Assembly (NCBI RefSeq): GCF_008123515.1 | Contig: NZ_VSSR01000019.1 | Coordinates: 62,001-126,000, forward strand | Source: Bradyrhizobium cytisi | GTDB lineage: Bacteria > Pseudomonadota > Alphaproteobacteria > Rhizobiales > Xanthobacteraceae | Direction: 5' to 3' | DNA length: 64,000 nucleotides | Part shown: positions 26,026 to 33,639 of the stretch, in pieces | How the letters are laid out: every line of letters begins with the position of its first letter | Numbering within the stretch: position 1 is the stretch's first letter | The notes under the pieces: model-generated | The model's database searches: none | The model's input: the letters and a program-made list of their open reading frames with translations, nothing else | Told to the model about the DNA's origin: nothing | Translations under genes and position numbers: made by a program

Positions 26026-26382
26026 TTGACCGCCTTTCCTCGCAAGCCCGCCCTGCTCCTCGCGCTGGTCGTCCTCACGGGCCTCGCCGCGCGCCCGGCG
26101 TGGGCGCAGTCCGCCATCGCCGAGGGCCAAAAGCTCGCCTTCGACCGCGGCAAGGGCAATTGCCTGACCTGTCACGTCATCAAGGGCGGCGACTTGCCAG
26201 GCACCATCGGGCCCGAGCTGAAGGACATCAAGGCAAAATACCCCGACCGCAACGAGCTGGTTGCGATCCTGTTCGACGAGACCAAGCGCAATCCGCAGAC
26301 CATGATGCCGCCGTTCGGCCGCAACCGGCTTTTGACCGACCAGGAGATCAGCGCGATCGTTGATTTCCTGCAGACGCTGTAA
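26026..26382 (+). CDS. soxX: SoxX, c-type cytochrome subunit of the thiosulfate-oxidising SoxXA complex
   Basis: The 118-residue periplasmic monohaem cytochrome has a signal peptide (ALLLALVVLTGLAARPAWAQ). The haem site is GKGNCLTCHVIKGG. The distal methionine is expected in TMMPPFGRNRLLTDQEISAIV. I chose a TTG at 26026 because GGAAC lies upstream and it gives a normal signal; an ATG at 25966 falls inside the upstream dyad. With SoxA it forms the enzyme that attaches thiosulfate to the SoxY cysteine. It is the first gene of the operon. Confidence 0.87.
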   Translation: MTAFPRKPALLLALVVLTGLAARPAWAQSAIAEGQKLAFDRGKGNCLTCHVIKGGDLPGTIGPELKDIKAKYPDRNELVAILFDETKRNPQTMMPPFGRNRLLTDQEISAIVDFLQTL

Positions 26383-26404
26383 CGGCAGGCCCAGGAGACC
26401 TGAG

Positions 26405-26890
26405 ATGACTGCACATACCGGCCCTCATCCGACGCGGCGCCTGATCCTTCAGGGCGCTGCTTCGGTCGCGCTGATCGGCCTCGGCAATCTGCCGTTTGCG
26501 CCTGTGCGCGCCGCGGCCAACGACAAATATCCGGAAGAGGTGTTCAAGCTGAAGAACGAGGCCGACGCCATCAAGGCACTCTACGGCAAGACCGCCGAGC
26601 CCTCCGACAAGGTCAGGCTCGATGCGCCCGAGATCGCCGAGAATGGCGGCGTGGTGCCGATCTCGGTGACGACGACGCTCGACAAGGTCACCTCGATCTC
26701 GCTCTTTGTCGCCGAGAACCCGAACGCGCTCGCAGCAAGCTACAAGATTGCTGAGGGCACGATGCCTGCTGTCGCCAACCGCCTGAAGATGGCCAAGACC
26801 AGCAACGTGACCGCGATCGTGGAAGCCGACGGCAAGCTCTACAGCGCGACCAAGGAAGTGAAGGTCACCGTCGGCGGCTGCGGCGGCTAG
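26405..26890 (+). CDS. soxY: SoxY, sulfur-carrier protein
   Basis: The 161-residue protein ends with VTVGGCGG, the swinging arm whose cysteine carries the sulfur substrate in the Sox cycle. It has a twin-arginine-type signal (TRRLILQGAASVALIGL), so SoxY is probably exported folded and carries SoxZ with it. An AGGAG site precedes the ATG. The body (EEVFKLKNEADAIKALYG, then SISLFVAENPNALAASY) fits the immunoglobulin-like SoxY fold. Confidence 0.93.
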   Translation: MTAHTGPHPTRRLILQGAASVALIGLGNLPFAPVRAAANDKYPEEVFKLKNEADAIKALYGKTAEPSDKVRLDAPEIAENGGVVPISVTTTLDKVTSISLFVAENPNALAASYKIAEGTMPAVANRLKMAKTSNVTAIVEADGKLYSATKEVKVTVGGCGG

Positions 26891-26900
26891 GAGAATCCAG

Positions 26901-27212
26901 ATGACATCCAGCATTCGCGTCCGCGCAACATCCAACGGCGACATCACCGAGGTGCAGACACTGATCCAGCACCCCATGGACACCGGCCTGGTGAAGGACG
27001 CCAAGGGCGAGCTGATTCCCGCGCACTACATCCAGCAGCTGAAGTTCGCGTGTAACGGCAAGGACGTGTTCGTTGCCAATTGGGGCACCGCGGTCTCCAA
27101 GGACCCCTACGTCAAGTTCAGCTTCAAGGGCGCCAAGAAGGGCGACGACCTCAAGATCTCCTGGACCGACAACAAGGGTGGGTCCGACGAGACCACCGCG
27201 AAGATCGCGTGA
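26901..27212 (+). CDS. soxZ: SoxZ, partner of SoxY
   Basis: The 103-residue protein without a signal peptide reads IRVRATSNGDITEVQTLIQHPMDTG, the SoxZ N-terminus, then FACNGKDVFVANWGTAVSKDP and ISWTDNKGGSDETTAKI. It forms the carrier heterodimer with SoxY and crosses the membrane with it. Its stop overlaps the soxA start. Confidence 0.93.
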   Translation: MTSSIRVRATSNGDITEVQTLIQHPMDTGLVKDAKGELIPAHYIQQLKFACNGKDVFVANWGTAVSKDPYVKFSFKGAKKGDDLKISWTDNKGGSDETTAKIA

Positions 27213-28075
27213 TGAGGCCCGCCACCTCCCTCCTGCTTGGCTCGTTGAGCGCCGCGCTCGTCGCGTTCGCACTCACCTCTCCGCGCGTGATTGCGGCCGA
27301 CAAGGTCGATCCCGTCGCGGATGCCAAGGCGTTCCAGAATTTCTTCTTCCAGAAATTTCCTGATGTGAAGCACGAGGATTTCGTCAACGGTCCTTATTCC
27401 ATGAACGAGGACATGAAGCGGCAATGGCAGGAGAAGGAAGAGTTTCCGCCCTACGAGTTCGCACTGGACGCCGGCAAGGAGATGTTTGCGACACCGTTCA
27501 AGAACGGCAAGACCTATGCTGATTGCTTCCCGAACGGCGGCATCGGCATTCGCCAGAACTATCCTTATTTCGACACCAAGGAAGGCAAGGTCGTCACGCT
27601 CGAGCTCGCGCTCAACCGCTGCCGCGAGGCCAATGGCGAGGCGCCCTACTCCTACGTCAAGGACGAGATGGCCTCGCTCACGGCGTACATGGCCTACACC
27701 TCGCGCGGCAAGCCGATGGACATCAGGATTCCCGACGATCCCCGCGCGCTCGAAGCGTTCGAGAACGGCAAGCGCTATTTCTACACCCGCCGCGGCCAGA
27801 TGAACTTCTCCTGCGCGAGCTGCCACGTGCAGAGCCCGGGCGAGCGCATCCGCGCCGAGATCCTGGCGCCGGCGCTCGGCATCTTGAACGCCTTGCCGAT
27901 CTACCGCTCCGAATGGAGCGGCATGGGCACAACCAGCCGCCGTTTCATCACCTGCAACAGCCAGACTCGCGCGCTTCCGCTGGAGCCGCAGGCGGACGAA
28001 TATCGCGACGTCGAATACTTCCTCTCCTACGTCGCCAACGGCCTGCCGATTTCGGGACCAGGAGCGCGGCCATGA
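27212..28075 (+). CDS. soxA: SoxA, c-type cytochrome subunit of SoxXA (single-haem type)
   Basis: The 287-residue protein has a signal peptide (LLLGSLSAALVAFALTSPRVIA). It has one haem motif, NFSCASCHVQSPGERIRAE. The cysteine in FITCNSQTRALPLE is the usual unusual axial ligand, which becomes persulfurated and is catalytic. The N-terminal domain keeps cysteines in ADCFPNGGIG and LNRCREANGE but has no second CxxCH, so this is the monohaem SoxA class. Start and stop overlap soxZ and the next gene. Confidence 0.92.
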   Translation: MRPATSLLLGSLSAALVAFALTSPRVIAADKVDPVADAKAFQNFFFQKFPDVKHEDFVNGPYSMNEDMKRQWQEKEEFPPYEFALDAGKEMFATPFKNGKTYADCFPNGGIGIRQNYPYFDTKEGKVVTLELALNRCREANGEAPYSYVKDEMASLTAYMAYTSRGKPMDIRIPDDPRALEAFENGKRYFYTRRGQMNFSCASCHVQSPGERIRAEILAPALGILNALPIYRSEWSGMGTTSRRFITCNSQTRALPLEPQADEYRDVEYFLSYVANGLPISGPGARP

Positions 28076-28377
28076 AGCGGTCACTTCCTGTCGCCATGTT
28101 GCTGGCCCTGAGCTTCGCGCCGATGGCGCGCGCGGCAAATGAAGCGGACTACAAGGCGGCCTACGCTGCTGCGGAGACCGCATCCAAGGAGGCGGCTGCA
28201 TTGCGCAACCAGTGGACCACCACCGTCTCGACGCTGGCGGCAGCGAAAAAGGCCGCAGATGGCGGCGATTTCGACCGCGCCGTCGCCGCAGCCAAGGAGG
28301 CCGAGGCGCTGGCGAAAGCATCCATCTTCCAGGCGACGTCTGAAAAAGAGGCCTGGAAGGCGATGGAAATCCGCTAG
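28072..28377 (+). CDS. Small exported alpha-helical protein, probable SoxXA-binding protein (SoxK/SAXB-like)
   Basis: The 101-residue protein overlaps soxA by four bases. It has a signal peptide (LPVAMLLALSFAPMARAAN). The mature part is alanine-rich helix: YKAAYAAAETASKEAAALRNQW and KKAADGGDFDRAVAAAKEAEALA. Its position right after soxA, its size and the helical make-up fit the SoxAX-binding protein that stimulates SoxXA in some bacteria. I assign this by position and composition; no catalytic residue is visible. Confidence 0.6.
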   Translation: MKRSLPVAMLLALSFAPMARAANEADYKAAYAAAETASKEAAALRNQWTTTVSTLAAAKKAADGGDFDRAVAAAKEAEALAKASIFQATSEKEAWKAMEIR

Positions 28378-28422
28378 GCTAACGTCTGTGGAACTGTCGT
28401 TGAGAGGCGCGAAGAAATTTAG

Positions 28423-30168
28423 ATGCCCATCCGCCGCCGCGATCTCCTGAAGGGCACAGCCGGCATTGCCGCCTCGCTCGGCCTGCCGCGACTGGCGCGC
28501 GGCGCCGAGACCGCGAGCATTTACGACATCGAGCGGTTCGGCAATGCGCGGATCCTGCACCTCACCGACACGCATGCGCAGCTCAACCCGGTCTATTTCC
28601 GCGAGCCCAGCGTCAATATCGGCATCGGCGAGATGGCGGGACGGCCGCCGCATCTGGTCGGTCACGCTTTCCTGGAGCGCTTCGGCATCCGGCCCGACAG
28701 CGCCGACGCCTATGCCTTCACTAGCGTCGAATTCGAAAAGTCCGCCGGCCGCTTCGGCAAGCTCGGCGGCTTCGCCCATCTGAAGACGCTGATCGACCGC
28801 CTGCGCGGCGATGCCGGCGAGAAGCGCACCATGCTGGTCGACGGCGGCGATCTCTGGCAGGGCACCGGGCTCGCCAACATCATGCAGGGCCGCGACATGG
28901 TCGAGGTCGCCAATCTGCTGGGCATCGAGGCGATGACCGGGCATTGGGAGTTCACCTATGGCGAGCAGGTGCTGCGTGACAATCTCGAGCACTTCAAGGG
29001 CGAGTTCCTGGCGCAGAACGTCTTCCTGACCGAGGAAGCCGCGTTCAACGACGCCCCCGCCTTCGACAAGGCGACGGGGCGCGTGTTCAAGCCGTCGATC
29101 ATCAGGGAGATCGGCGGTCATCGCGTCGCGATCATCGGCCAGGCCTTTCCTTACGTGCCGATCGCGCATCCCAAGCGCTTCACGCCGGACTGGACGTTTG
29201 GCATTCGCGAGGAAGAGCTCCAGAAGCATGTCGACAGCTTGCGCGGCAGCGACAAGGTCGATGCGGTGATCCTGCTGTCGCACAACGGCATGGACGTCGA
29301 CCTCAAGCTCGCAAGCCGCGTCACCGGCATCGACGTCATCCTCGGCGGCCACACCCATGATGCCGTGCCGCAACCGATCGCCGTGAAGAACGCTGGCGGT
29401 ACGACGCTCGTTACCAATGCCGGCTCCAACGGGAAGTTTTTGGGCGTGCTCGATCTCGCGCTCGACAAGGGCAAGGTCGGCGACGTCAAGTATCATCTGC
29501 TGCCGGTCTATTCCGAGCTGCTCAAGCCCGATCCGGCGATGGCCGAGCTGATCGGCCGGCTGCGTGCGCCGTTCGTGACCGACTGGTTGGAGAAGATCGC
29601 AACGCCGGACCGGCTGCTCTATCGCCGCGACAATTTTGCGGGCCCCGTGGACGATCTGATCTGCTCGGCGCTGCGCACCGAGCTCGATGCCGAGATCGCG
29701 CTGTCGCCGGGCTTCCGCTGGGGCGTCACCGCGCTCTCGGGCCAGCCGCTGACTATGGAGGATGTGCTCGCGGAGACCGCGATCACCTATCCCGAAACCT
29801 ATGTGCAGGAGATGACCGGCGCCCAGATCAAGGACGTGCTGGAAGATATCTGCGACAATCTCTTCAACGCCGATCCCTATTATCAGCAGGGCGGCGACAT
29901 GGTGCGCGCCGGTGGGCTCAGCTACACATGCAGCCCCACCAACGCGATCGGCAGCCGCATCGCCGAGCTCAAGCTCGCCAATGGCAAGGCGCTCAGCGCC
30001 GTCAGGCACTACAAGGTCGCAGGCTGGGCCTCGGTCAATGGCCAGCAGGGCGCACCGGTGTGGGACGTCGTCGGCAAATATCTGCGCTCGGGCCGGATGT
30101 TTCAGGAGCGGCTCGGCACCGGCGTCACGCTGAAGGGCGTCGACGGCAATCCAGGCATTGCAGGATAG
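28423..30168 (+). CDS. soxB: SoxB, thiosulfohydrolase
   Basis: The 581-residue protein has a twin-arginine signal (MPIRRRDLLKGTAGIAASLG). The dimanganese 5'-nucleotidase-like domain shows ILHLTDTHAQLNPVYFREPS, DGGDLWQGTGLANIMQGRD, GHWEFTYG, LLSHNGMDVD and GGHTHDAVPQP. The C-terminal substrate domain ends PVWDVVGKYLRSG. It hydrolyses the terminal sulfonate from the SoxY-bound substrate, releasing sulfate. The soxCD genes that would complete the oxidation do not follow. Confidence 0.94.
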   Translation: MPIRRRDLLKGTAGIAASLGLPRLARGAETASIYDIERFGNARILHLTDTHAQLNPVYFREPSVNIGIGEMAGRPPHLVGHAFLERFGIRPDSADAYAFTSVEFEKSAGRFGKLGGFAHLKTLIDRLRGDAGEKRTMLVDGGDLWQGTGLANIMQGRDMVEVANLLGIEAMTGHWEFTYGEQVLRDNLEHFKGEFLAQNVFLTEEAAFNDAPAFDKATGRVFKPSIIREIGGHRVAIIGQAFPYVPIAHPKRFTPDWTFGIREEELQKHVDSLRGSDKVDAVILLSHNGMDVDLKLASRVTGIDVILGGHTHDAVPQPIAVKNAGGTTLVTNAGSNGKFLGVLDLALDKGKVGDVKYHLLPVYSELLKPDPAMAELIGRLRAPFVTDWLEKIATPDRLLYRRDNFAGPVDDLICSALRTELDAEIALSPGFRWGVTALSGQPLTMEDVLAETAITYPETYVQEMTGAQIKDVLEDICDNLFNADPYYQQGGDMVRAGGLSYTCSPTNAIGSRIAELKLANGKALSAVRHYKVAGWASVNGQQGAPVWDVVGKYLRSGRMFQERLGTGVTLKGVDGNPGIAG

Positions 30169-30171
30169 AGG

Positions 30172-30630
30172 ATGATGCGGTCGCAAATTTTTCGCGCAAT
30201 GCTGCTGACGCTGCTCTCCTTGGTCGCGCCGACGCTGGCTTCTGCGCAACAGGTGCCGCTCCAGGACAAGCCGTTCGCCGAGCACAAGATCGTGCTGCAG
30301 CTCTCAGATAGCGATGCGAAGAAGCAGGCCCTGGTGCTGAGTGTCGCCAACAATCTGCTGAAGGCTTACGACCCCGACAAGATCGCCGTGGAGATCGTCG
30401 CCTTCGGTCCCGGCATCGACTTGCTGCTGTCCGGCAGCGAGCGCCGCAAGCAGGTCGAGAGCCTGATCGCGCAGGGCGTGCGGTTCGACATCTGCCTCAA
30501 CACGGTCGACACGATCGAGCGGGAGACGGGCAAGCGGCCGGAGTTCATTCCGGCGGCGACGCCGGTGCAGGTGGGCGTCGGGCAGATCCTGCTTCTGGCG
30601 GAGAATGGGTACACGTTGGTGAGGCCCTGA
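30172..30630 (+). CDS. DsrE-family sulfur-relay-like protein, exported
   Basis: The 152-residue protein has a signal peptide (AMLLTLLSLVAPTLASAQ). It then shows the DsrE/DsrF-like fold: KIVLQLSDSDAKKQALVLSVANNLLKAY, VEIVAFGPGIDLLLSGSE and GVRFDICLNTVDTIE, where the single cysteine sits at the position used for sulfur binding. A gene of this kind just after soxB suggests a periplasmic partner that handles sulfane sulfur. It follows soxB by three bases and so belongs to the operon. Confidence 0.8.
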   Translation: MMRSQIFRAMLLTLLSLVAPTLASAQQVPLQDKPFAEHKIVLQLSDSDAKKQALVLSVANNLLKAYDPDKIAVEIVAFGPGIDLLLSGSERRKQVESLIAQGVRFDICLNTVDTIERETGKRPEFIPAATPVQVGVGQILLLAENGYTLVRP

Positions 30631-30665
30631 GGCTTCGGCCGTGGCACGGGGCAGCGACATACTCA

Positions 30666-30770
30666 CTGTCATTCCCCGCGGAGGCGGGGAATCCAGTACG
30701 CCGCAGCCTCTCTGCATCCGCTTCGCTGTCTCTGGAATACTGGATCGCCCGCCTTCGCGGGCGATGACAG
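30666..30770. repeat. Intergenic palindromic repeat, variant of family B
   Basis: CTGTCATTCCCCGCGGAGGC at the left and a GCGATGACAG end at the right are inverted, with CCAGTA/TACTGG inside. It ends the sox operon and lies before the MBL-rhodanese gene. Confidence 0.75.
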
Positions 30771-30818
30771 CGGGGCGTCTCGAGCAGGTGAGCCCGGAAC
30801 GCCGGCCGCTGAACCCGC

Positions 30819-30841
30819 AATAAAAATTTTCTAAATTTTCT
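30819..30841. promoter_or_regulatory. AT-rich stretch upstream of the MBL-rhodanese gene
   Basis: AATAAAAATTTTCTAAATTTT is by far the most AT-rich run in this gap and contains nested AAATTT half-sites. It lies about 80 bases before the start at 30921. It could be an UP element or a site for a sulfide/persulfide-responsive regulator, which often binds AT-rich palindromes; not proven. Confidence 0.25.
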
Positions 30842-30920
30842 TGCTTCGGCAGTGACTTACTTCTCTTTATGCTCCCGGATGTAGTAGAATCCTCGAAACC
30901 AGTCCACGCCGGGTCCTGCC

Positions 30921-31961
30921 ATGATCTTTCGCCAGCTCTTCGACAGCATTTCGGGCACCTACAGCTACGTCCTTGCCAGCCGCCCCGGCGGCGAGGCGCT
31001 GATCCTTGATCCCGTGCTGGAGAAGGTCGACCGCTATTGCCAGCTGCTGCGCGAGCTCGACCTCAAGCTGGTCAAGGCGGTCGACACCCATCTGCATGCC
31101 GATCACGTCACCGGCCTCGGCGAGCTGCGCGACCGCACGCATTGCATGACCGTGATGGGCGACCAGACCAAGGCCGACGTGGTGGCGATGCGGGTCGCCG
31201 ATGGCGACAAGGTGACGATCGAGGGCCTGTCGCTCGACGTGATGTACACGCCCGGCCACACCGACGATTCCTACTCCTACCTGATGGGCGACCGCGTCTT
31301 CACCGGCGATACGCTGTTGATCCGCGGCACCGGCCGCACTGATTTCCAGAACGGCTCGTCGCGCGCACAGTACGAATCGATCTTCAACCGCCTCTTGAAG
31401 CTGCCGGACGAGACGATGGTGTTCCCGGCACACGACTACAAGGGCGACACCGTCTCCACCATCGGCGAGGAGAAGCGCTACAATCCGCGGCTCCAGGTGC
31501 GCTCGGTCGACGAATATATCGAGCTAATGGCGAACCTGAAGCTGCCCAATCCGAAGATGATGGATGTGGCGGTGCCGGCCAACATGCGGGTCGGCTTGCA
31601 TCAGGAAGAGCTGGAGAAAGAGGGCCGTGCACTCAGCGCCGCCGAGGCGATCCGTTCGCTCCGCCGACCCGATATTCTGCTGGTGGATCTGCGCGAGAGC
31701 AATGAGCGGATGAAGCACGGCATGATCGAAGGCGCGCTGCACACGCCCTATCCGAGCGTCGAGGAAAGCCTCAAGCCCGGCGGCATGCTGCGCGAGGTCG
31801 CGGCCGCCATGGGCCGCCGCGTCGTGTTCTTCTGCGCCTTCGGCGAACGCTCGGCGATGGCTGTTGCGGCAGCCAAGGAGGCCGGATTGTCCAACACCGC
31901 CCACATCGCAGGCGGCATCGATGCCTGGAAGAAGGCGGGCGGGCCGGTGGTGCACGCCTGA
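30921..31961 (+). CDS. Metallo-beta-lactamase - rhodanese fusion protein (persulfide dioxygenase type)
   Basis: The 346-residue protein has an N-terminal metallo-beta-lactamase domain of the ETHE1 type: VDTHLHADHVTGLGEL (residues about 55-70, H-x-H-x-D-H), then TPGHTDDSYSYL, FTGDTLLIRGTGRTDFQ and FPAHDYKGDT. A rhodanese domain follows (about 230-345): ILLVDLRESNERMKHGMIEGA and the active-site loop VVFFCAFGERSAMAV, with the sulfur-carrying cysteine. Such fusions oxidise glutathione persulfide to sulfite and pass sulfur to or from thiosulfate. Being close to the sox operon, it fits sulfane-sulfur detoxification, though it has its own promoter region. Confidence 0.88.
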   Translation: MIFRQLFDSISGTYSYVLASRPGGEALILDPVLEKVDRYCQLLRELDLKLVKAVDTHLHADHVTGLGELRDRTHCMTVMGDQTKADVVAMRVADGDKVTIEGLSLDVMYTPGHTDDSYSYLMGDRVFTGDTLLIRGTGRTDFQNGSSRAQYESIFNRLLKLPDETMVFPAHDYKGDTVSTIGEEKRYNPRLQVRSVDEYIELMANLKLPNPKMMDVAVPANMRVGLHQEELEKEGRALSAAEAIRSLRRPDILLVDLRESNERMKHGMIEGALHTPYPSVEESLKPGGMLREVAAAMGRRVVFFCAFGERSAMAVAAAKEAGLSNTAHIAGGIDAWKKAGGPVVHA

Positions 31962-32048
31962 CATTCATCGCCGCGGGCTTGAGATAACTCAGGAACCGCA
32001 AGGCGTTTGCGGGTAGGATGCAGGACGCATCACCATCCGGGATCAGTC

Positions 32049-32210
32049 ATGGCCAAGACCGGCAAGCCGAGCGAACCGCCGAAGACGAAGACCGCAGACG
32101 AGAAGGCCAAGAAGCCCCGGCCGCCACTCGACACCGACGACGATTGCGAAGACGGCGACATCGCCACGCCGAAGCGTGATCGTTATGGCAACGATGATGA
32201 GCCGTTGTGA
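32049..32210 (+). CDS. Small acidic, lysine-rich hypothetical protein
   Basis: The 53-residue protein starts MAKTGKPSEPPKTK at an ATG after GGGA. It has a basic proline/lysine-rich first half and an acidic patch DTDDDCEDGD, then RDRYGNDDEPL. There is no membrane segment. It is probably disordered. Function not known; the codon use and ribosome site are reasonable but the reading frame is short. Confidence 0.5.
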   Translation: MAKTGKPSEPPKTKTADEKAKKPRPPLDTDDDCEDGDIATPKRDRYGNDDEPL

Positions 32211-32355
32211 GGTCGCACGGAGCCGTTATTGAGCGCGAGCCCTAACCACGCTTTCCGCCGCCCCACCCGCGCTACTGCCATGCGCCCGCGTTCATGGACA
32301 AATAACCGCTGTCCCCGATAGTTTGCGCGCCTCCAGGGACTGAAACGGGACTACG

Positions 32356-33567
32356 ATGGTCGACGTTCTCGCCGCACCGCAACAAGGCAAGGCGGACAGC
32401 GCGCTGCGCACGCTGACCGGGATCTCGATCGCGCATTGGGTCAGCCATTTCCATCTGCTGGTCCTGCCGATGCTGTTCCCGTTCCTCAAGAGCCAGCTCG
32501 GCGTCGGCTACGTCGAGCTCGGGTTCGCGCTGACCGTATCGGCCGTCGTCTCCGGGCTGACGCAGGCACCGACCGGCTATCTCGTCGACCATTTTGGCGC
32601 ACGCAAGATCCTGCTGGGCGGACTGACGCTCGGCGGGCTCGCGCTGATCCTGCTCGGCCTGCACCTGAGCTATACCTCGCTGATCGCCTGCGCCGTGCTG
32701 CTTGGCCTCGCCAACAGCGTCTATCATCCCGCCGATTACGCGATCCTGGCCGAGCACATGGACGAGGCGCGGATGGGTCGCGCCTTCTCGATCCACACCT
32801 TTGCCGGCTATCTTGGTGGCGCCGTTGCGCCGGCGATCGTCGCGGCGCTCGTCACCGTCTCCGGCGGCACAGGCGCCATCATCGCCTCGGGTGCGATCGG
32901 CGTGCTGGTGGCGCTGCTGCTGGTCGCCATGAACATTCCCGATGCCGGCGCGCACAAGACCAGGCCGGGCAACGCGAACATGCTGAAGCAGGCCGTCATC
33001 ACGCCAGCGCTGATCACGCTGACCGCGCTGTTCATGCTGCTCAGCCTGTCGGTTGCCGGCATCAACAATTTCGGCGTGGTGGCGCTGATGAGCGGCTACG
33101 GCGCTACTTATTCCATCGCCAATGTCGCGCTGACCGCGTTCCTCGGCTCCAGCGCCGCGGGCGTGCTCGCGGGCGGCTTCCTCGCCGACCACACCGAGCG
33201 CCACGGCTATGTCGCCGCCGCCTGCTTTGCCGCAAATGCCGCCATCGTGCTGCTGATCGCGATGGTTACGCTGCCGGGCTGGGCCCTGACCGCCACGATG
33301 GCGTCCGCGGGTTTCCTCTCCGGCGTGATCGCGCCGTCGCGAGACATGCTGGTGCGCAACGCCGCGCCTCCCGGCGCTGCCGGTCGCGCCTTCGGCATCG
33401 TCTCCACCGGCTTCAATCTCGGCGGGATCGTCAGCCCGCTGCTGTTCGGCTGGATCATGGACCAGAGCGCGCCGCACTGGGTGTTCGGTGCGTCGGTGAT
33501 CTTCATGGTCGCAACGGTGGTGCTGTCGCCGTTCACGGAGCGGAAGGCGAAAGCTGCGTCAAATTGA
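32356..33567 (+). CDS. MFS transporter, fosmidomycin-resistance-like
   Basis: The 403-residue protein has about twelve membrane segments. ISIAHWVSHFHLLVLPMLFP and YLVDHFGARKILLGG form the first part, and NSVYHPADYAILAEHMDEARMGRAFS is the region that resembles the Fsr family (NSxFHPA). The last half has GGFLADHTERHGY and APPGAAGRAFGIVSTGFNLGG. Substrate not known. It is monocistronic and converges with the next MFS gene. Confidence 0.82.
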   Translation: MVDVLAAPQQGKADSALRTLTGISIAHWVSHFHLLVLPMLFPFLKSQLGVGYVELGFALTVSAVVSGLTQAPTGYLVDHFGARKILLGGLTLGGLALILLGLHLSYTSLIACAVLLGLANSVYHPADYAILAEHMDEARMGRAFSIHTFAGYLGGAVAPAIVAALVTVSGGTGAIIASGAIGVLVALLLVAMNIPDAGAHKTRPGNANMLKQAVITPALITLTALFMLLSLSVAGINNFGVVALMSGYGATYSIANVALTAFLGSSAAGVLAGGFLADHTERHGYVAAACFAANAAIVLLIAMVTLPGWALTATMASAGFLSGVIAPSRDMLVRNAAPPGAAGRAFGIVSTGFNLGGIVSPLLFGWIMDQSAPHWVFGASVIFMVATVVLSPFTERKAKAASN

Positions 33568-33639
33568 GGGGCGCTATCGCTACGAATTCCGTCGTCGTCC
33601 CGGCGACGGTCTTGTTCTGGCCGGCTTCTAACTGCCCCC

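Noticed and set aside
28081..30285. 734-codon frame antisense to soxB
   Set aside because: SoxB motifs are all present on the plus strand; the antisense frame has no recognisable domain.
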